From contig CM031556.1 in assembly GCA_018466975.1 (NCBI GenBank), positions 2,108,001 to 2,172,000 of the forward strand: a DNA stretch of 64,000 nt. The letters are read 5' to 3'. Positions 11,988 to 23,291 of the stretch are shown one piece after another; positions within the stretch are counted from its first letter, which is position 1, and each line of letters begins with the position of its first letter. Origin of the DNA: Sparassis latifolia. Lineage: Eukaryota; Basidiomycota; Agaricomycetes; Polyporales; Sparassidaceae. The position numbers were made by a program, and so were the translations under genes. The notes under the pieces are model-generated. The model was not told where the DNA came from, did no database searches, and saw only the letters and a program-made list of their open reading frames with translations.

Positions 11988-13013
11988 ATGCCGTCCAAAT
12001 CACCAGCTCAGACGCTGCTAGAGAAGGCGGATAAGAAAGCCAACTCTTCCACCGGGTGGTTCTCCTCTTCGTCTACTAAGTTCGAGGAAGCCGGCGATCT
12101 CTTCCAGCAGGCTGCCAATGCATTCAAGATAGACAAACTCTTCAAAGAAGCGGGGGATGCCCACTCGAGGGAAGCGGAGTGTAGGGAGAAGTGCCAGGAG
12201 ACGAATGAAGCTGCCAATGCCTGGTGGAATGCCGCCAAGGCTTACAAGAGAGGTTACCCCGATCGTAAGTGGAAGTACTGTTGTATGCTCCGGGTGCTCA
12301 ATTACTGTATGTAGTGGCGATACAGGCGTTGACACACACGATTACCCATTTAACTCAAGGCGGTCGTTTCCGCCAGGCTGCGGATAGAGAGAAGGAGATT
12401 GGCCAGATATACCTACAGGAAGTCAACGACTTGCGGAAAGCATGCGAGAGTTTTGAACGCGCTGGTGAATGGTACGCGCAGGAGGATGCTACAGCGTGAG
12501 TGCTTGTGTTTGGGTGTATGAAATGTCTTCATTTGTAACGTGCGTTCAGGACTGCAAACGCATGCTACAAAGATGCTGCAGACCTTCACGCCGATCTGGA
12601 CGAATTCCCTCAAGCTATAGCTCGTTATGAACAAGTAGCGGACGGCTCGTTAAGCTCTGCTCTCACTAGATATAGCGTGAAAGAATATTGGCTGAGATCA
12701 AGCCTGTGCGCACTCGCAATGGCGGTCAGTCTTGTTCATGAACGAAGGCATTCTTACATTCTGATCATCTATCCAGGACACTGTTACGGCGAAGCGAAAC
12801 CTCATCAAATATACCTCCCTTGACACTACTTTCTCTTCCACACGCGAGGCGAAGTTCGTAAACATTCTCATCGAAGCCCTTGAAGCCGGGGACAACGAGG
12901 CCTTCACGGCGGCTGTTTTCGAGTACGATCAAGTCACGAAATTGGATAATTGGAAGACAAACATATTGCTGAAGATTAAGAGGAGCATTCAGGAGGAGCC
13001 TGGGCTGACCTGA
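11988..13013 (+). CDS. SEC17: Alpha-SNAP (Sec17) vesicle fusion adaptor
   Basis: The protein starts MPSKSPAQTLLEKADKKANS at 11988 and continues with the helical-repeat sequence typical of SNAPs: FEEAGDLFQQAANAFKIDKL, FKEAGDAHSREAECREKC, ETNEAANAWWNAAKAYKR. Later exons give LRKACESFERAGEWYAQEDA and the final LLKIKRSIQEEPGLT at 13013. The C-terminal leucine-rich tail is the part that stimulates the Sec18/NSF ATPase in known SNAPs. It links SNARE complexes to Sec18 for disassembly in the cytosol and on membranes. The length of roughly 290 residues matches the family. Four or so introns of about 50-60 nt are seen. The hydrophobic membrane loop residues near the N-terminus (GWFSSSS) are present. 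Confidence 0.94.
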
Positions 13014-13313
13014 TGGACCAAGCTATACTCGACTACTTGTCCGCAGGCTGAAATTGTATCATTAATGTCTAGTTCTTTGGTTCTAAGGAGAAGCCTTGGC
13101 TTGAAGTACCCTCACAACTACTATCCGCTGTCCATCCATTTAAATATGGCGGCCATGCTGATGCTCCTCTATCCCACCTTAAATATCACGTGATTCTCCA
13201 TGCGTGAGATCGAGAAAGCGGTGAATGAGAGCCGTTTGCAACGCCCGGTAATAATAATTCCGCCAAGTATTCCTTTTTGCCAGCACATCTTCTCTGGATG
13301 ATCTGGTAGCTAG
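13014..13313. other. Intergenic between alpha-SNAP and NUS1
   Basis: About 300 bp with the alpha-SNAP 3' flank and the NUS1 promoter. No conserved open frame or repeat was noticed. Confidence 0.35.
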
Positions 13314-14505
13314 ATGTTGTCCTGGCTCGCTTTTTTCGTCCTTATCATACTACATGCTGTCTACTGGTTAGTGTCTACAGTCACGCTCCTTTACCATCGC
13401 TTCCGAAACTCCCCCCGACCTCTTGCATCCGACCGGAAACAGGTACCCCAGCACCTTGCAGTACTTCTAGCAGCAGACCTTGCGAGCGATGTTAAGGCGA
13501 CGGAGTCAATATCCATAGAAAGTGTGGAGAGAGTCGCTTCTTGGTGTCGCGTTGTTGGAATTCCTAGACTCACCATGTACGATTATGATGGTATGTTACG
13601 CGCGGTTGCGTCGAACTGCTCATGAACTTGTCGATTTCTTCAGGGACTCTTTCGTCGTCAGCGTCGAGTATCCGAGAACGACTGTCCGGACATTTTGACT
13701 TCCCCGACATTGCGGTGGAGTCTGACATAGAGTTCCCCCTTACGCCTCCCTCCTCCGACGACTCGGATTCAAGATCGAATTCCCCAGATGCTAATATTAT
13801 TCGTCCCAGACTTAATGTCATGACGCTGGAATTTGCAGGGATCGGGAAGAAAAAGTCCCATGTCGGCAGACCAGCAGTGAAACGTCGTCGTCTGACACGT
13901 AAATCTCCTTTATTTCCTTGTTGTTCGATGATGATGACATTACCTCAGGCAGTAATTCCGATACAAAGCCTTTGACGTTGCACATCGTGTCCCGACAGTC
14001 GGGGAAGCCTACAATATCTAGAGCTGCGAGTGCCATCTTGCATTCGCAGCGTCGGCGTGTCTCTCCGCAGCTTTCTACGTACGACGAAAATCCTGGGGCA
14101 ATGCAGCAACTTCTAGTATCACTATTAGAAGGTTTGCATACGGTGATGTATACCTGTTCCCAGCCTGAACAAAACCTTGAACTTGCAGGCGATGACGGCT
14201 TCCCATCTCCAGATCTCGCGATCGTTCATTACATTACTCCAGGTAGACTCCATTTATTTCCAATGGAATTGCACGGTTTCCCGCCATGGCAAATGAGACT
14301 TACTGAATTCTAGTAAGAATGTCTCATCTACCTTACTTTTCGCCCAGTTAAACCACTTTGCAGCTTCGATGGACACTTTTGTACAGACGTCGCTCACCTG
14401 TTACCAGGAATACCTGGCAACGGCCCATGTTCGCCGCTGGAAGAGATAGAGTTTAGGCGGGCGCTGGATAAATTTGCCTCTGCCGAGATGCGCCTAGGGA
14501 AGTAA
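13314..14505 (+). CDS. NUS1: NUS1/NgBR-like subunit of dehydrodolichyl diphosphate synthase
   Basis: An N-terminal membrane anchor (MLSWLAFFVLIILHAVYW) is followed by a divergent cis-prenyltransferase fold: PQHLAVLLAADLASDVKA, RVASWCRVVGIPRLTMYDYDG, a Ser/Asp-rich insert near residues 105-160, and HYITPGRLHLFPMELHGFPPWQMRLTEF. The last exon ends FRRALDKFASAEMRLGK at 14505. The terminal RLGK is the RxG motif that, in human NgBR and yeast Nus1, takes part in catalysis by the partner subunit. The catalytic Asp of active cis-prenyltransferases is not seen, as expected for the non-catalytic subunit. The complex makes the polyprenyl chain of dolichol in the ER membrane. The intron near 14310-14400 was placed only approximately. 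Confidence 0.88.
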
Positions 14506-15169
14506 GAAAGTAGAGGAACTACCCTGTTTACTGCTCCGGAGAAGATCAGACAGGGAAGTTTGGCATGACTTCTACGTATGGACTTCATTTCTCCGACCTC
14601 TACTGGAGATCTTGATGTCGTTCTTATCCTCGTGACTCTGTATTGTATTCGTGTGTTTTGCCTACCCTAATTTTCAGTACAGCGTAGGAGTTATGACAAC
14701 CACGGCGTCCGGATTCGACAGCCAACCGACAGCTGTCCCCTCTGTCCGGCGATCTCTGCTTACGCTCAGCGCTCATCTATCCACTGTTTGAGCACTGCAT
14801 ATTGTCAGCAGCTGTCGCCTGCCAGGAACATTCAATGGATGCAACCTGCTTCAAAACGCGTGTCCCCTGAACATTAGACTATGGTATGGTCTCTGATTTA
14901 CTTCCGGATTGCATAGCCTATTCCTTAGTAGTAGTGTGTAACGGTGCCGGTAGGTATCGCGCAACTCGATTTGATCATTCTACGCCTCAGCTTCGGTACT
15001 GCCTTCCCCATACTAACCGATCTATCGCAGTGCCTCATCTCATCAAATTCACTGGACGTATATAAGCGATCCTGTATGCGAACGAACAAGCACACTCGGC
15101 AGGGAGATATCTATTACTTCCAGTGCTGCACCTATACCTAGACTTCAACTGTAGGGAAGTATTGTTGGA
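14506..15169. other. Intergenic region, no gene seen
   Basis: A 664-bp gap between NUS1 and the DUF2235 gene. Open frames are short and show no family resemblance; no inverted or tandem repeat was noticed. Confidence 0.35.
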
Positions 15170-17332
15170 ATGACACAAGAATTCAACGAGACAATCGTCA
15201 TCACTCATCCTGCCACATTGATATCACATACGAGATCTAGAGCGACCCTCAAGAAGCGGATTTTCGTATGTTGTGACGGGTGAGTTCTTTGAGTTGATGC
15301 AACGCGCCAGCCACATCACCTCTCCCTCTTAGAACATGGGAAGATGGAATTCTTAAGAAAGAACGTTCTAAGTACACAAATATTCTGGTGCGTAGCAGCA
15401 CCTTCTCGCGTCTGGAATGGAATGGGTCTTTTCTGACGCGTTCATGAACTTAGCGTCTTGCAAGGGCCATCAATCACGCCGATGAACGGTTGTAAGCAAC
15501 TGCGTCGCATTCCCTCGATGCGAGACTGTGTCTCACTTCTACGCAGGACGCCTCCGATCTCCCAGATTGTATATTATCAACCAGGAATGGGTGCTGCACC
15601 CAATATGTATGATGAAGTTGTGAACGGTATGGTCGACTCCTTCCTTTGGCTACCGAATTTCACTGTAGCATCTCGCTCGATGAAGGCACCACAGGCGCGA
15701 CGATAGGTAATTACGTCTGACAAGGTATTTCTTGAGCAATTGACCGAGTTGTTGGTGTAGGTGATAAGGTCGAGGAGGCTTATGCATTCATTGCTCAGTT
15801 CGTCATTTGCATACCTGATCTATTAACCCTGGATGAATTATTCAAATTCTAGGAACTATGTACCTGGAGATGAAGTGCGTTCTGCCATTGTCGAGGTCTC
15901 GACTTCATTCTAACTCTGCAGCACAGATTTTTCTCTTTGGCTTCTCCAGAGTGAGACGTACATCATTAATTGTTTTCTTGTACTCATTCAGTCTAGGGGG
16001 CGTACACTGCACGCATGGTTGCAGATTTCATTGTACGTCATCAGCAATAATTTAAGCGATAGACCCTGATATTCATTCCATTGTAGGGTGCGATTGGTGT
16101 GCTTAATCGTACGGACATGGATCATTTTGGCGATATATTTCTCGCGTTGCAGAAGCGAGGAAAAACAAACGACCAAGATGGTGTGTTTATCTGTCGAAAA
16201 TTGCTAGCAGCCATGAGCATTTGACTTGTCGTCAAAGAGATCGAAGCTTTGGACAAACACCTAGCACCTTGGACAAGCCCTGACTCTCCCGGAAAGCAAC
16301 GCGCGGATTCAGGAGCGTACGGATTTTCAGTGAAGTGAGAGCGGCCTGTTCTTTCTGAAGTGATGCCTGACCGTGCAACAACGTAGGTGTGTTGGCGTTT
16401 TCGATACGGTTGGTCATCTAGGGTTGCCCGGGGAGCTCATTCTGCACTCTGAGAAGGCCAGAGCCTTATATGGGTTCCGTGACAAATTGCTTGGCGAGCA
16501 CATCGAGCGCGCTTTTCAAGCGCTAGCTCTCAACGAGGCTAGGAAGGATTTCGTATGTCGCGTGCATTTCCCCTCGCGTTCAAGGCAGCTCATTTTACTC
16601 CCAGGATTGTACCAAGTTTGAACAGACAGAAACAGGGAGGCAGAAACATCAGGTTCTCAAACAGGTAGACAGTCTTTTAATCTCCGACGAAGTCTAATCT
16701 CGTCATGTACTCTGTAGTGCTGGTTTACAGGTGAGCTGTGAACTGGAGTGCCAGTCATCGTGGGATTGACAAGGCAATGAAATTTGAAGGGTCGCATTCC
16801 GACGTATGTCTTGGAAATCTTAAAGTAATGCTTGAGTCTCATCATCATTAGATTGGCGGGGGTTACGAGCAACATGATCTTTCCGATTTGACTCTCACAT
16901 GGATGGCAGTTCGTCTTCATCAAAATACCAAACCCGAACGACATCTCATGTTGTTTGTAGGCCAATATCCAGGATATTGTCTCACTAGATACAGGGTATT
17001 TGGCCTCCTTGCTCGATCCTGTAGCTCCATGGGGGGAGCAGAAGCCTCACGAGTAAGTCCACACGACATCATACGAGATCAGTCTGACGAGCCCTATAAG
17101 CTCTATTACGGGTATTTTCCGTCTGGCAGATACTATCCAGCGCACACTTCCCACGTCCACCAACGAAGTCACGCATGAGACCATTCACCCCTCCGTTCTC
17201 AGACAGAAGGACCTATATCCCGCTCTGACTAACGATCTGGAAAAGAACTTTTTACGCATCGTCAGTTCGCTTCTCCCACTCGAGGAGGAGGTGAGGAGCA
17301 AGTGGCTCTGCAATGGGGTCGAAGCTGCTTGA
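15170..17332 (+). CDS. DUF2235 (Tle1-like) alpha/beta hydrolase
   Basis: The protein starts MTQEFNETIVITHP and reaches RIFVCCDGTWEDG across an intron, the first strand and DGT motif of DUF2235. RLARAINHADER and QIVYYQPGMG follow. Exons around 15930-16110 join as FLFGFSRGAYTARMVADFIG, giving the nucleophile motif GFSRGAY. VKCVGVFDTVGHLGLP supplies the conserved Asp, and a 14-nt exon (16790-16803) plus its neighbours gives WFTGSHSDIGGGYEQHD with the catalytic His. The C-terminus ends SKWLCNGVEAA at 17332. The family includes bacterial type VI phospholipase effectors; the fungal members are uncharacterised intracellular hydrolases, so the substrate is unknown. At least ten short introns are present, one apparently only 30 nt long (17053-17082). 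Confidence 0.85.
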
Positions 17333-17848
17333 ATTCCTGGAATGCCGCGTTCATAAACGTGTCGTCGATATCAGCGGAGGTTTGGACTAAGTATCTTGTC
17401 ATCCGCATATCATCAGCAAGTATCTCTATCTCCACCAATCCTCGCAATTCAGCTTGAATCCCACTTTTTTGAATTAACAACCCGCAAGGCAGACTGGATT
17501 GGAGCCTGACATCAGACACGGATATCCGAGGCACAAAGGTTGAAGCAGAGTGGCTACAACTGCCTTTGGGAGACTAGTTATGTGTTGCTCGAGGGTGCAA
17601 GTGACTCGACAGACATTCCAGGATGACATAGCGACCAAATCGGTGTAGGGCCATTTGCCTGTTGTATATGTAAACGTGTCAAAAGCTTCTTTCTATTGAT
17701 ACGGAAGGCCGTAATGTAGCATCGGGAGTGAGGACAAAGCACTGATGGGACTCGCAAATGTCAGACTACCGCAACTGCATGCGAGCAAGTTCATAGTAAG
17801 TATACCTGTTACATCTGGTTGGGCTAAACAGACTACCTATGGGGTGTC
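17333..17848. other. Intergenic between two convergent genes, with one unexplained minus-strand open frame
   Basis: The 516-bp gap lies between the ends of the DUF2235 gene and the FMN reductase gene. A minus-strand frame (17262-17534) reads ISVSDVRLQSSLPCGLLIQK and RYLVQTSADIDDTFMNAAF with natural-looking composition, but it has no identified start or family and overlaps the 3' end of the DUF2235 gene. It could be a remnant or chance. Confidence 0.3.
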
Positions 17849-18487
17849 TTAAGCCTTCGCGGAAAGCAGCTGCAGCATTTCTTCAAGGGCTTCTCCCACC
17901 GACGACTCGTGTTTAGCAATAAATTCGGGAACGTGGGCGCCAGTCACCCACTCCTCGCCTTTGATATATGCCGAAGGAAGAGTGATCTCCACGGACTTGC
18001 TCAATACTTTCATTTTCAATCCGCCCCCGAGGACCTCTCTAAGCAGGGTGGCACTTTTATTCCCGCCGTGACCGCCGTAGGTCACAAGCATGACGGGTTT
18101 ACCCCGCCACTCCCAGTACAGGTGGTCGAACACGTTCTTGAGTTCGCCAGGATAGCCCCAGTTGTACTGCGGACTGAGGACGACAAACCCAGCGCACGAG
18201 GAAACGAACGTGCTCCACTGCTGTACGGCAGGAGATGGGTATTTGTCGGGGTTGTGGATGTCGGACGGCATGTAGGACCCATCGACGATAGGACCGAGTG
18301 GAAGAGGGGAAACTGTGGGATCGACGAAACAAACGCGATATAGGTTGTTGACCTTCTTTTCCATATCAGCGTTAGGTGTCGGGGAGTTGTTGAAACGGCT
18401 TTTGAGGACAGAGGTCAGCCAGGATGCAATACCTCTCCCATTGCTAGGAGTGCGTGAGCTACCAAGGATGAGGGCGATCTTAGACAT
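17849..18487 (-). CDS. NADPH-dependent FMN reductase-like flavoprotein
   Basis: An intronless 212-residue frame. The N-terminus KIALILGSSRTPSNGRGIA is the phosphate-binding loop of the flavodoxin-like FMN_red family. FVVLSPQYNWGYPGELKNVF is the second FMN contact region, and WRGKPVMLVTYGGHGGNKS the third. Members use NAD(P)H to reduce FMN, quinones or azo compounds, usually in the cytosol, and are common in wood-decay fungi as quinone reductases; the true substrate here cannot be told. The start at 18487 is the first ATG and fits family length. The gene is convergent with the DUF2235 gene and divergent from RRP36 over 187 bp. Its lack of introns is unusual in this window. Confidence 0.9.
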   Translation of the reverse strand: MSKIALILGSSRTPSNGRGIASWLTSVLKSRFNNSPTPNADMEKKVNNLYRVCFVDPTVSPLPLGPIVDGSYMPSDIHNPDKYPSPAVQQWSTFVSSCAGFVVLSPQYNWGYPGELKNVFDHLYWEWRGKPVMLVTYGGHGGNKSATLLREVLGGGLKMKVLSKSVEITLPSAYIKGEEWVTGAHVPEFIAKHESSVGEALEEMLQLLSAKA

Positions 18488-18674
18488 GAGAGCAACCGTA
18501 AAGATGAACTGTCGTTGACCAGGTTGATATAGTATCAGCCTGACAAAGCCTGCGAAGATTGCGTAAAACTATCGACATTGTGAGCGGTCGAGTAAACGTC
18601 GCGTCCACTTGGCGTCCACACAACGTCCACATTCAGTCAGTGGTCACGGCCTCAGCCACCGTGACTTCACCATC
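18488..18674. promoter_or_regulatory. Shared upstream region of the FMN reductase and RRP36 genes
   Basis: The two head-to-head start codons are 187 bp apart. Near 18597-18632 the short unit GCGTCCAC recurs (cgtcgcgtccacttggcgtccacac). Promoter function is inferred from position only. Confidence 0.4.
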
Positions 18675-20184
18675 ATGCCTCGACGACCCCGACCCGCTAC
18701 TCGCCGTCCACCCCACAGTGCACACACCCTTCACACCACTGGGAAGCACGTATCTACCTCGAATGTGGAAACTCCGTTACTTCAAAGGAGCAACGAGTTG
18801 GGCAGAACACCAAATACCCCAGACTATGCATCCAGTGGCTCTCAGTCGCCCTCGGACGACGAGTCCGACGAATATGATTCCGACGTGTCTGCTGGATCCG
18901 CCGGAGATGAAGATGATGCACAAGATTTGAGCGACGTAGATCCAAATGCCCCCCGTGTTTCGCAATGGGTGGATGACGAAGACCTTGATAACAGATTTCA
19001 AGACGAGAGCGAGGATGAGGAGAGCAGCGAAGAAGATGGGGAAACGGCACATCTGGTGCGTATGCGACTTACGATCTCTTATTTCACATCTTATTATTTT
19101 TCACAGACGAAATCGCAGCAGTCTGGTACGTCCAGATACCGCACGTACTGCGATGCTGCTGAGGCTTTTTCTGGTTAGACATCTCATCATTGCCATTTGG
19201 TGCATTGCGCAAGGCGCAGCGGTCATTGGCACAAGCAGCCACGGTCGAGGCGTCAGAAGAGGAGGACTCTGGCGATGATAGCGAACCGGAACAAGGTCCA
19301 TCACACTTTGATTTTAAGAGTAAAGGCAAGGAGGTGGACAAACCCGTCCACCTAAAATATGACATTCCGAAGCGGAGGAATAAGCACGCGTAAGTGGCTA
19401 TGTTTCTCAAAAGCTGCATGGACTTCTAACAACCATTCATAGCCCCATGGAAGCTACATCCAAGAGACCGGTGCCCCGAAAGAAGTTGGCAGAGGGGGAA
19501 AAACTGGTGCGTTTTTCCATCTTACAGTAGAACCCCCAACTTTAAGATGGCCCTCGTAGGTGCCTCGCGATCCGCGATTCCTGCCATTGGCAGGCGAATT
19601 TTCTTCCCGGAATTTCCAATCTCAGTACAGTTTTTTGTCGGAGATGCACGTAAACGAGACGAAAACGTTAAGAAACAATCTAAAACGCGCCCGCAAAATG
19701 CTAGCGTCTTCACCTCGGGATCTTCGGGAGGAACGCGAGCAAGAGGTCCAAAGGTTGGAAAGGGCTGTCAAGAGGGCTGAGAGTATGGTCGGCAAGGACA
19801 GGCGGGAGAAGGTCGAACAAGAGGCGCTCCGTAAAGTCGGGAAGGAGGAGCGAGAAAAGAGGAAAGAAGGGAAGGGAGCGTGGTATCTGAAGGATTGTGA
19901 GTACTTGGCTACAGGTTCTCTTGCAGATATCGTTTTGACACGCGTTTGCAGCGGATAAGAAGGGGTTACTATTACGGGCGAAATACGAAGCTCTCGCGGC
20001 GACAGGCGGTAAAGGCGCCGTAAAGAAAGCCATAGAGAAGAAGGAGAAGAAGGTCGGCCAGAAGGAGAAGAAGAGAAGGCCACGACCGGCCCGGATAGGT
20101 AGGGCACCTGAGTTGGGAGGCGGCAAGCGTCCAAGAGCTACTGAGGAGGGACAGAGGACTGGCAAGCGGCGCCGTGTTGAGTGA
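18675..20184 (+). CDS. RRP36: rRNA biogenesis protein RRP36
   Basis: The N-terminal half is low complexity and acidic ([24 protein letters not shown]), typical of nucleolar factors. The conserved core follows: [49 protein letters not shown] and [21 protein letters not shown] long basic coiled-coil tail and GKRRRVE end the protein at 20184. PMEXSSKRPV and DPRF are diagnostic of Rrp36, an SSU-processome component needed for early cleavage of the 35S pre-rRNA. The ATG at 18675 ([15 protein letters not shown]) is the first in frame; the frame upstream of it is open but has no ATG. Introns interrupt around 19055, 19395, 19510 and 19900. Confidence 0.88.
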
Positions 20185-20559
20185 TTTATTTTAATGGGCG
20201 GAATCTATCTCTCTAGTGCAATCCATGAAAGTTGATCCCATCAGACCACAAGTACTGATCTAACTCAGCTAATAGTACTTGCAACGGATTGAGCGCTGAG
20301 CACTGAGCACTGAGGCTCGGAGATAGCCCGGCGTGATCGGTTACCGTAAGAGGAAGCGTTGAGTACAGATGCTAGCTGATTTTTTTTGCTGCAGACGGAG
20401 GTCAACTTTGCACCTGCTCTCCATCGCGTGTCCTATGCTCTTCCCGTCAACGCTGTCTTTCCCTGCACTCTGCCTTACTGCACCCTACCTTACGTCAATG
20501 TAGACAGCCACTGTTCATGGTGAAGCTCAACCACACCGTTCGATGATCCCGTCCCCATC
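20185..20559. other. Intergenic, upstream of the Mg transporter gene
   Basis: About 375 bp without a recognisable gene. It contains a small direct repeat, gagcactgag, near 20290-20312, and a T/C-rich stretch before the next start. Confidence 0.35.
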
Positions 20560-22980
20560 ATGGCTTCGATTGGCGGCCCTTCCGGATACCTTGTCCATCT
20601 CCCAGAACCTCTCGCAGTGCTCCCAGACCACAACACTGATCGTGTACCAACAATGGACAGGGATGATCATGACATCTATCGTGGAGAACTCTCATCAACC
20701 CCTAGGTCTACTTCCCCGTCCTCTGCAAGTTCTGCTTCGTCTTCGAGCTCCACCTCCGGCGGACATCTCGGTGCACTCACCGCTGTTGTCGAGCATGCAA
20801 TTGCCCGCTGGGCACGGGCTTGGGCCTCGTCGTCGTCGTTGGAGACATCGTCTTCTTCTTCCGACATGTCGATGGTCACCATGACCAAATCCCAAATGGC
20901 TCGGCGGCGCAGGAGGCGACGCAGCATCGCAGATGCTCACAACGCACGCTCAGAGCGTGAGGTGGCTGCTCGCATCAAGGCTCGCGAGGAGTCCAGGCAT
21001 ATCCCTCGTGCATTCGATCTCTACGTGCCGTATCCCTTGGACCTTCCGTCAGCGGGGACAGCCGCCGACCCGGACGGGCTGCACAAGCATGCTGTGCATA
21101 CCTCATCTCTCCCGCTAATTTTGTCGCATCTCGCTGCCACTCTGAGAGAGAATGCGAAGGCACGGCGTGGCAGAATTCACACTGTGTCTCCGGAAGCGCC
21201 TGCCTCTTCTCGCCTCCTCCTCCACGACTACATGATGCCGGAACAGTCGGCAGAGTCTCATCTTTCATTTGCCTTGCCAGATGGACCCACGCGCCCGAGG
21301 ATGAGGAAGGGAAAAAGAAGAGCTGCTACAGCCCCCGCCGCGGCGATGCAGATGACGCTATCTTCAGGCGACGAGACGGCATGGTGGCTCGATGTGGCAT
21401 CTCCTACCTGGGAGGACATGAGCGCGATTGGGAAGGCAAGCTGCGTGCAGTAATTTTAGTGGCGCGGCATTCATTGATCTCTGTCTGACAGCTTCTGCAT
21501 CTGCACCCTTTAACGCTTGAAGATATCCTGCAACAGGATCCGCGAGAAAAAATAGAACTTTTCCCAAAATTAGGATATCATTTCATTGCATTCCGAGCCA
21601 TAGAAAGTCAGAAGACGCGGGAGCTGCGCTCCGTCAGCGGTGGCCACGAGCCATCTCTCGGAGTAATGGAGGAAGGTCTGGTTGGTGAAGTGAATGTATA
21701 TCTAGTTATTTTCCGCGATGGTGTCTGCTCGGTTCGTTCCTTGTTCGCTGGAGGTTGCAATCCTGTCTCTGACATGATGCTTTTTAGTTTCATTTCGCAG
21801 ATATCGGAGGTTCGTGCCAGCTCCGGCTGTCCTGTTTACATCTTACCTGACATCGTATGTCCAGAGCATGTGGATCGTGTTCGGAACAAGATTTTGAAAC
21901 TTGCAGAAAGTGTTAACATGTCCTCCGGTGAGCTTCTTCCGCGCTTTACTACTGTACATCTTATCTGATAACTTTCCAGACTCGATCGCTCACGGCATCA
22001 TGGATTCAATCGTCGATTCCGTGTTTCCAATACTGGATGGGATCGAGAAAGAAGTGGCAGAGATCGAGAACCATGCGGCGTCGAGCTTTGACGACAAGGG
22101 GTACTCCGTGGAAACTGTTCAGACTACCTGTGACGGGTCGCAGAACTCGTCATCCAACGACCAGCCATCGAACGACGAGAAGATGGAGTCGCCAATTTCT
22201 ATGACGGAGAAGATCGAGCTTGGGAGGCCTGTCGTCAGACGGAGGTCGCTTTTTTCGCTTCCCACCAATGTTCCTTCGCTTCCTCGTCGGCTGCTATACC
22301 ACATCCGCGAAATTATTTCACACTTCCGGGTTGTATTCATGCACTCTTCAATCCTCACCACCACGGCTACCGTCCACCGCATAGCGCGAACTCGGAAGAT
22401 CGTAACATCGCTGGCCCGTTTCTTGGCCCATAAGTCCGAAGTGGTAGCGCAGATTCAGAAGCGCTTGTTTCTCACGGGTGGCACTGGAAACGGGAAGGAC
22501 TATGAGATGTTTATTTATATGGGCGACGTTCAAGGTAAGCTCCATCCTCTGTTCTCTTCGTCGTCTACTGACAGAAAGTCAGATCATATTCTGACGTTGC
22601 AACAATCCTTGGCCCACTACGACCGCGTACTCAGCCAAGCTCATCCAACGTACATCGCTCGTCTCCGTCTTTCCTTGTCTCGAGCCCAATCAGGGACTGA
22701 CAGGGCTATCCTCACTCTAACCACCATCAGTATAGGTGTAGTTGCCGTACAAATGGTTATCGGTAAGCTTCAGACTGGCCGTTTTCGAATTCGCGCTCAG
22801 TAAGTCGCCTTAGGTCTGAACTCCATGAATGTCCTCCTGCCCACAAACAGCCACACTGGCCATCGGTACTGGCTCTTTGGTATTGTTATTTCGGCTTCAA
22901 CGCTCGTTCTACTCGCCTACGCACTGCTCCTCAGATGGTGGTGGGTCGGGGCCAAGAAGAAGCGGAGGAATTATCTGTGA
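20560..22980 (+). CDS. Mnr2/Alr-like CorA family magnesium transporter
   Basis: The start is MASIGGPSGYLVHLPEPL at 20560. A long Ser- and Arg-rich cytosolic N-terminus (residues 1-250) precedes the CorA core: WWLDVASPTWEDM, LHPLTLEDILQQDPREKIE and YHFIAFRAIE, then VYLVIFRDGVC, the FHFxxH-like segment broken by an intron, SIVDSVFPILDGIEKEVAEIE and MGDVQDHILTLQQSL. Two membrane segments close the protein: LTLTTISIGVVAVQMVIG and WLFGIVISASTLVLLAYALLL, ending AKKKRRNYL at 22980. Fungal members of this family move Mg2+ across the plasma membrane (Alr1) or vacuole (Mnr2). The pore loop reads GLNSMNVLLP, so the usual GMN signature is SMN here. An intron splits the codon just before this loop, and joining it gives a clean frame. 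Confidence 0.87.
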
Positions 22981-23291
22981 GGGATAGGCAGTACTTGTTT
23001 TGATGTGTCACGGTGTCTGCTTCCACTCTACACTCTTTATTAATAGCCGTCCTTTCCTCTACCTTCTTCGAAGACAATTTTTGATACTAAAGACCGTTTG
23101 CTCCATTCGACATCAACACCAGCAGGACAAAGCACAGACAGCATGTATGCATGGTCAATACCTACACCGAAATATGTACCAGAAATATTGATGCTACAGT
23201 TTGCATGGATCCAGGGCTACGTTGCCGTTATATGCTGGGGAGTATATAGGAGTCAGAAGTAACGTCGTGAGTCGCTACGAGTATGGCGAGT
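22981..23291. other. Intergenic between convergent genes
   Basis: About 311 bp between two 3' ends. It is AT-richer than the flanks and holds no recognised gene or repeat. Confidence 0.35.
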
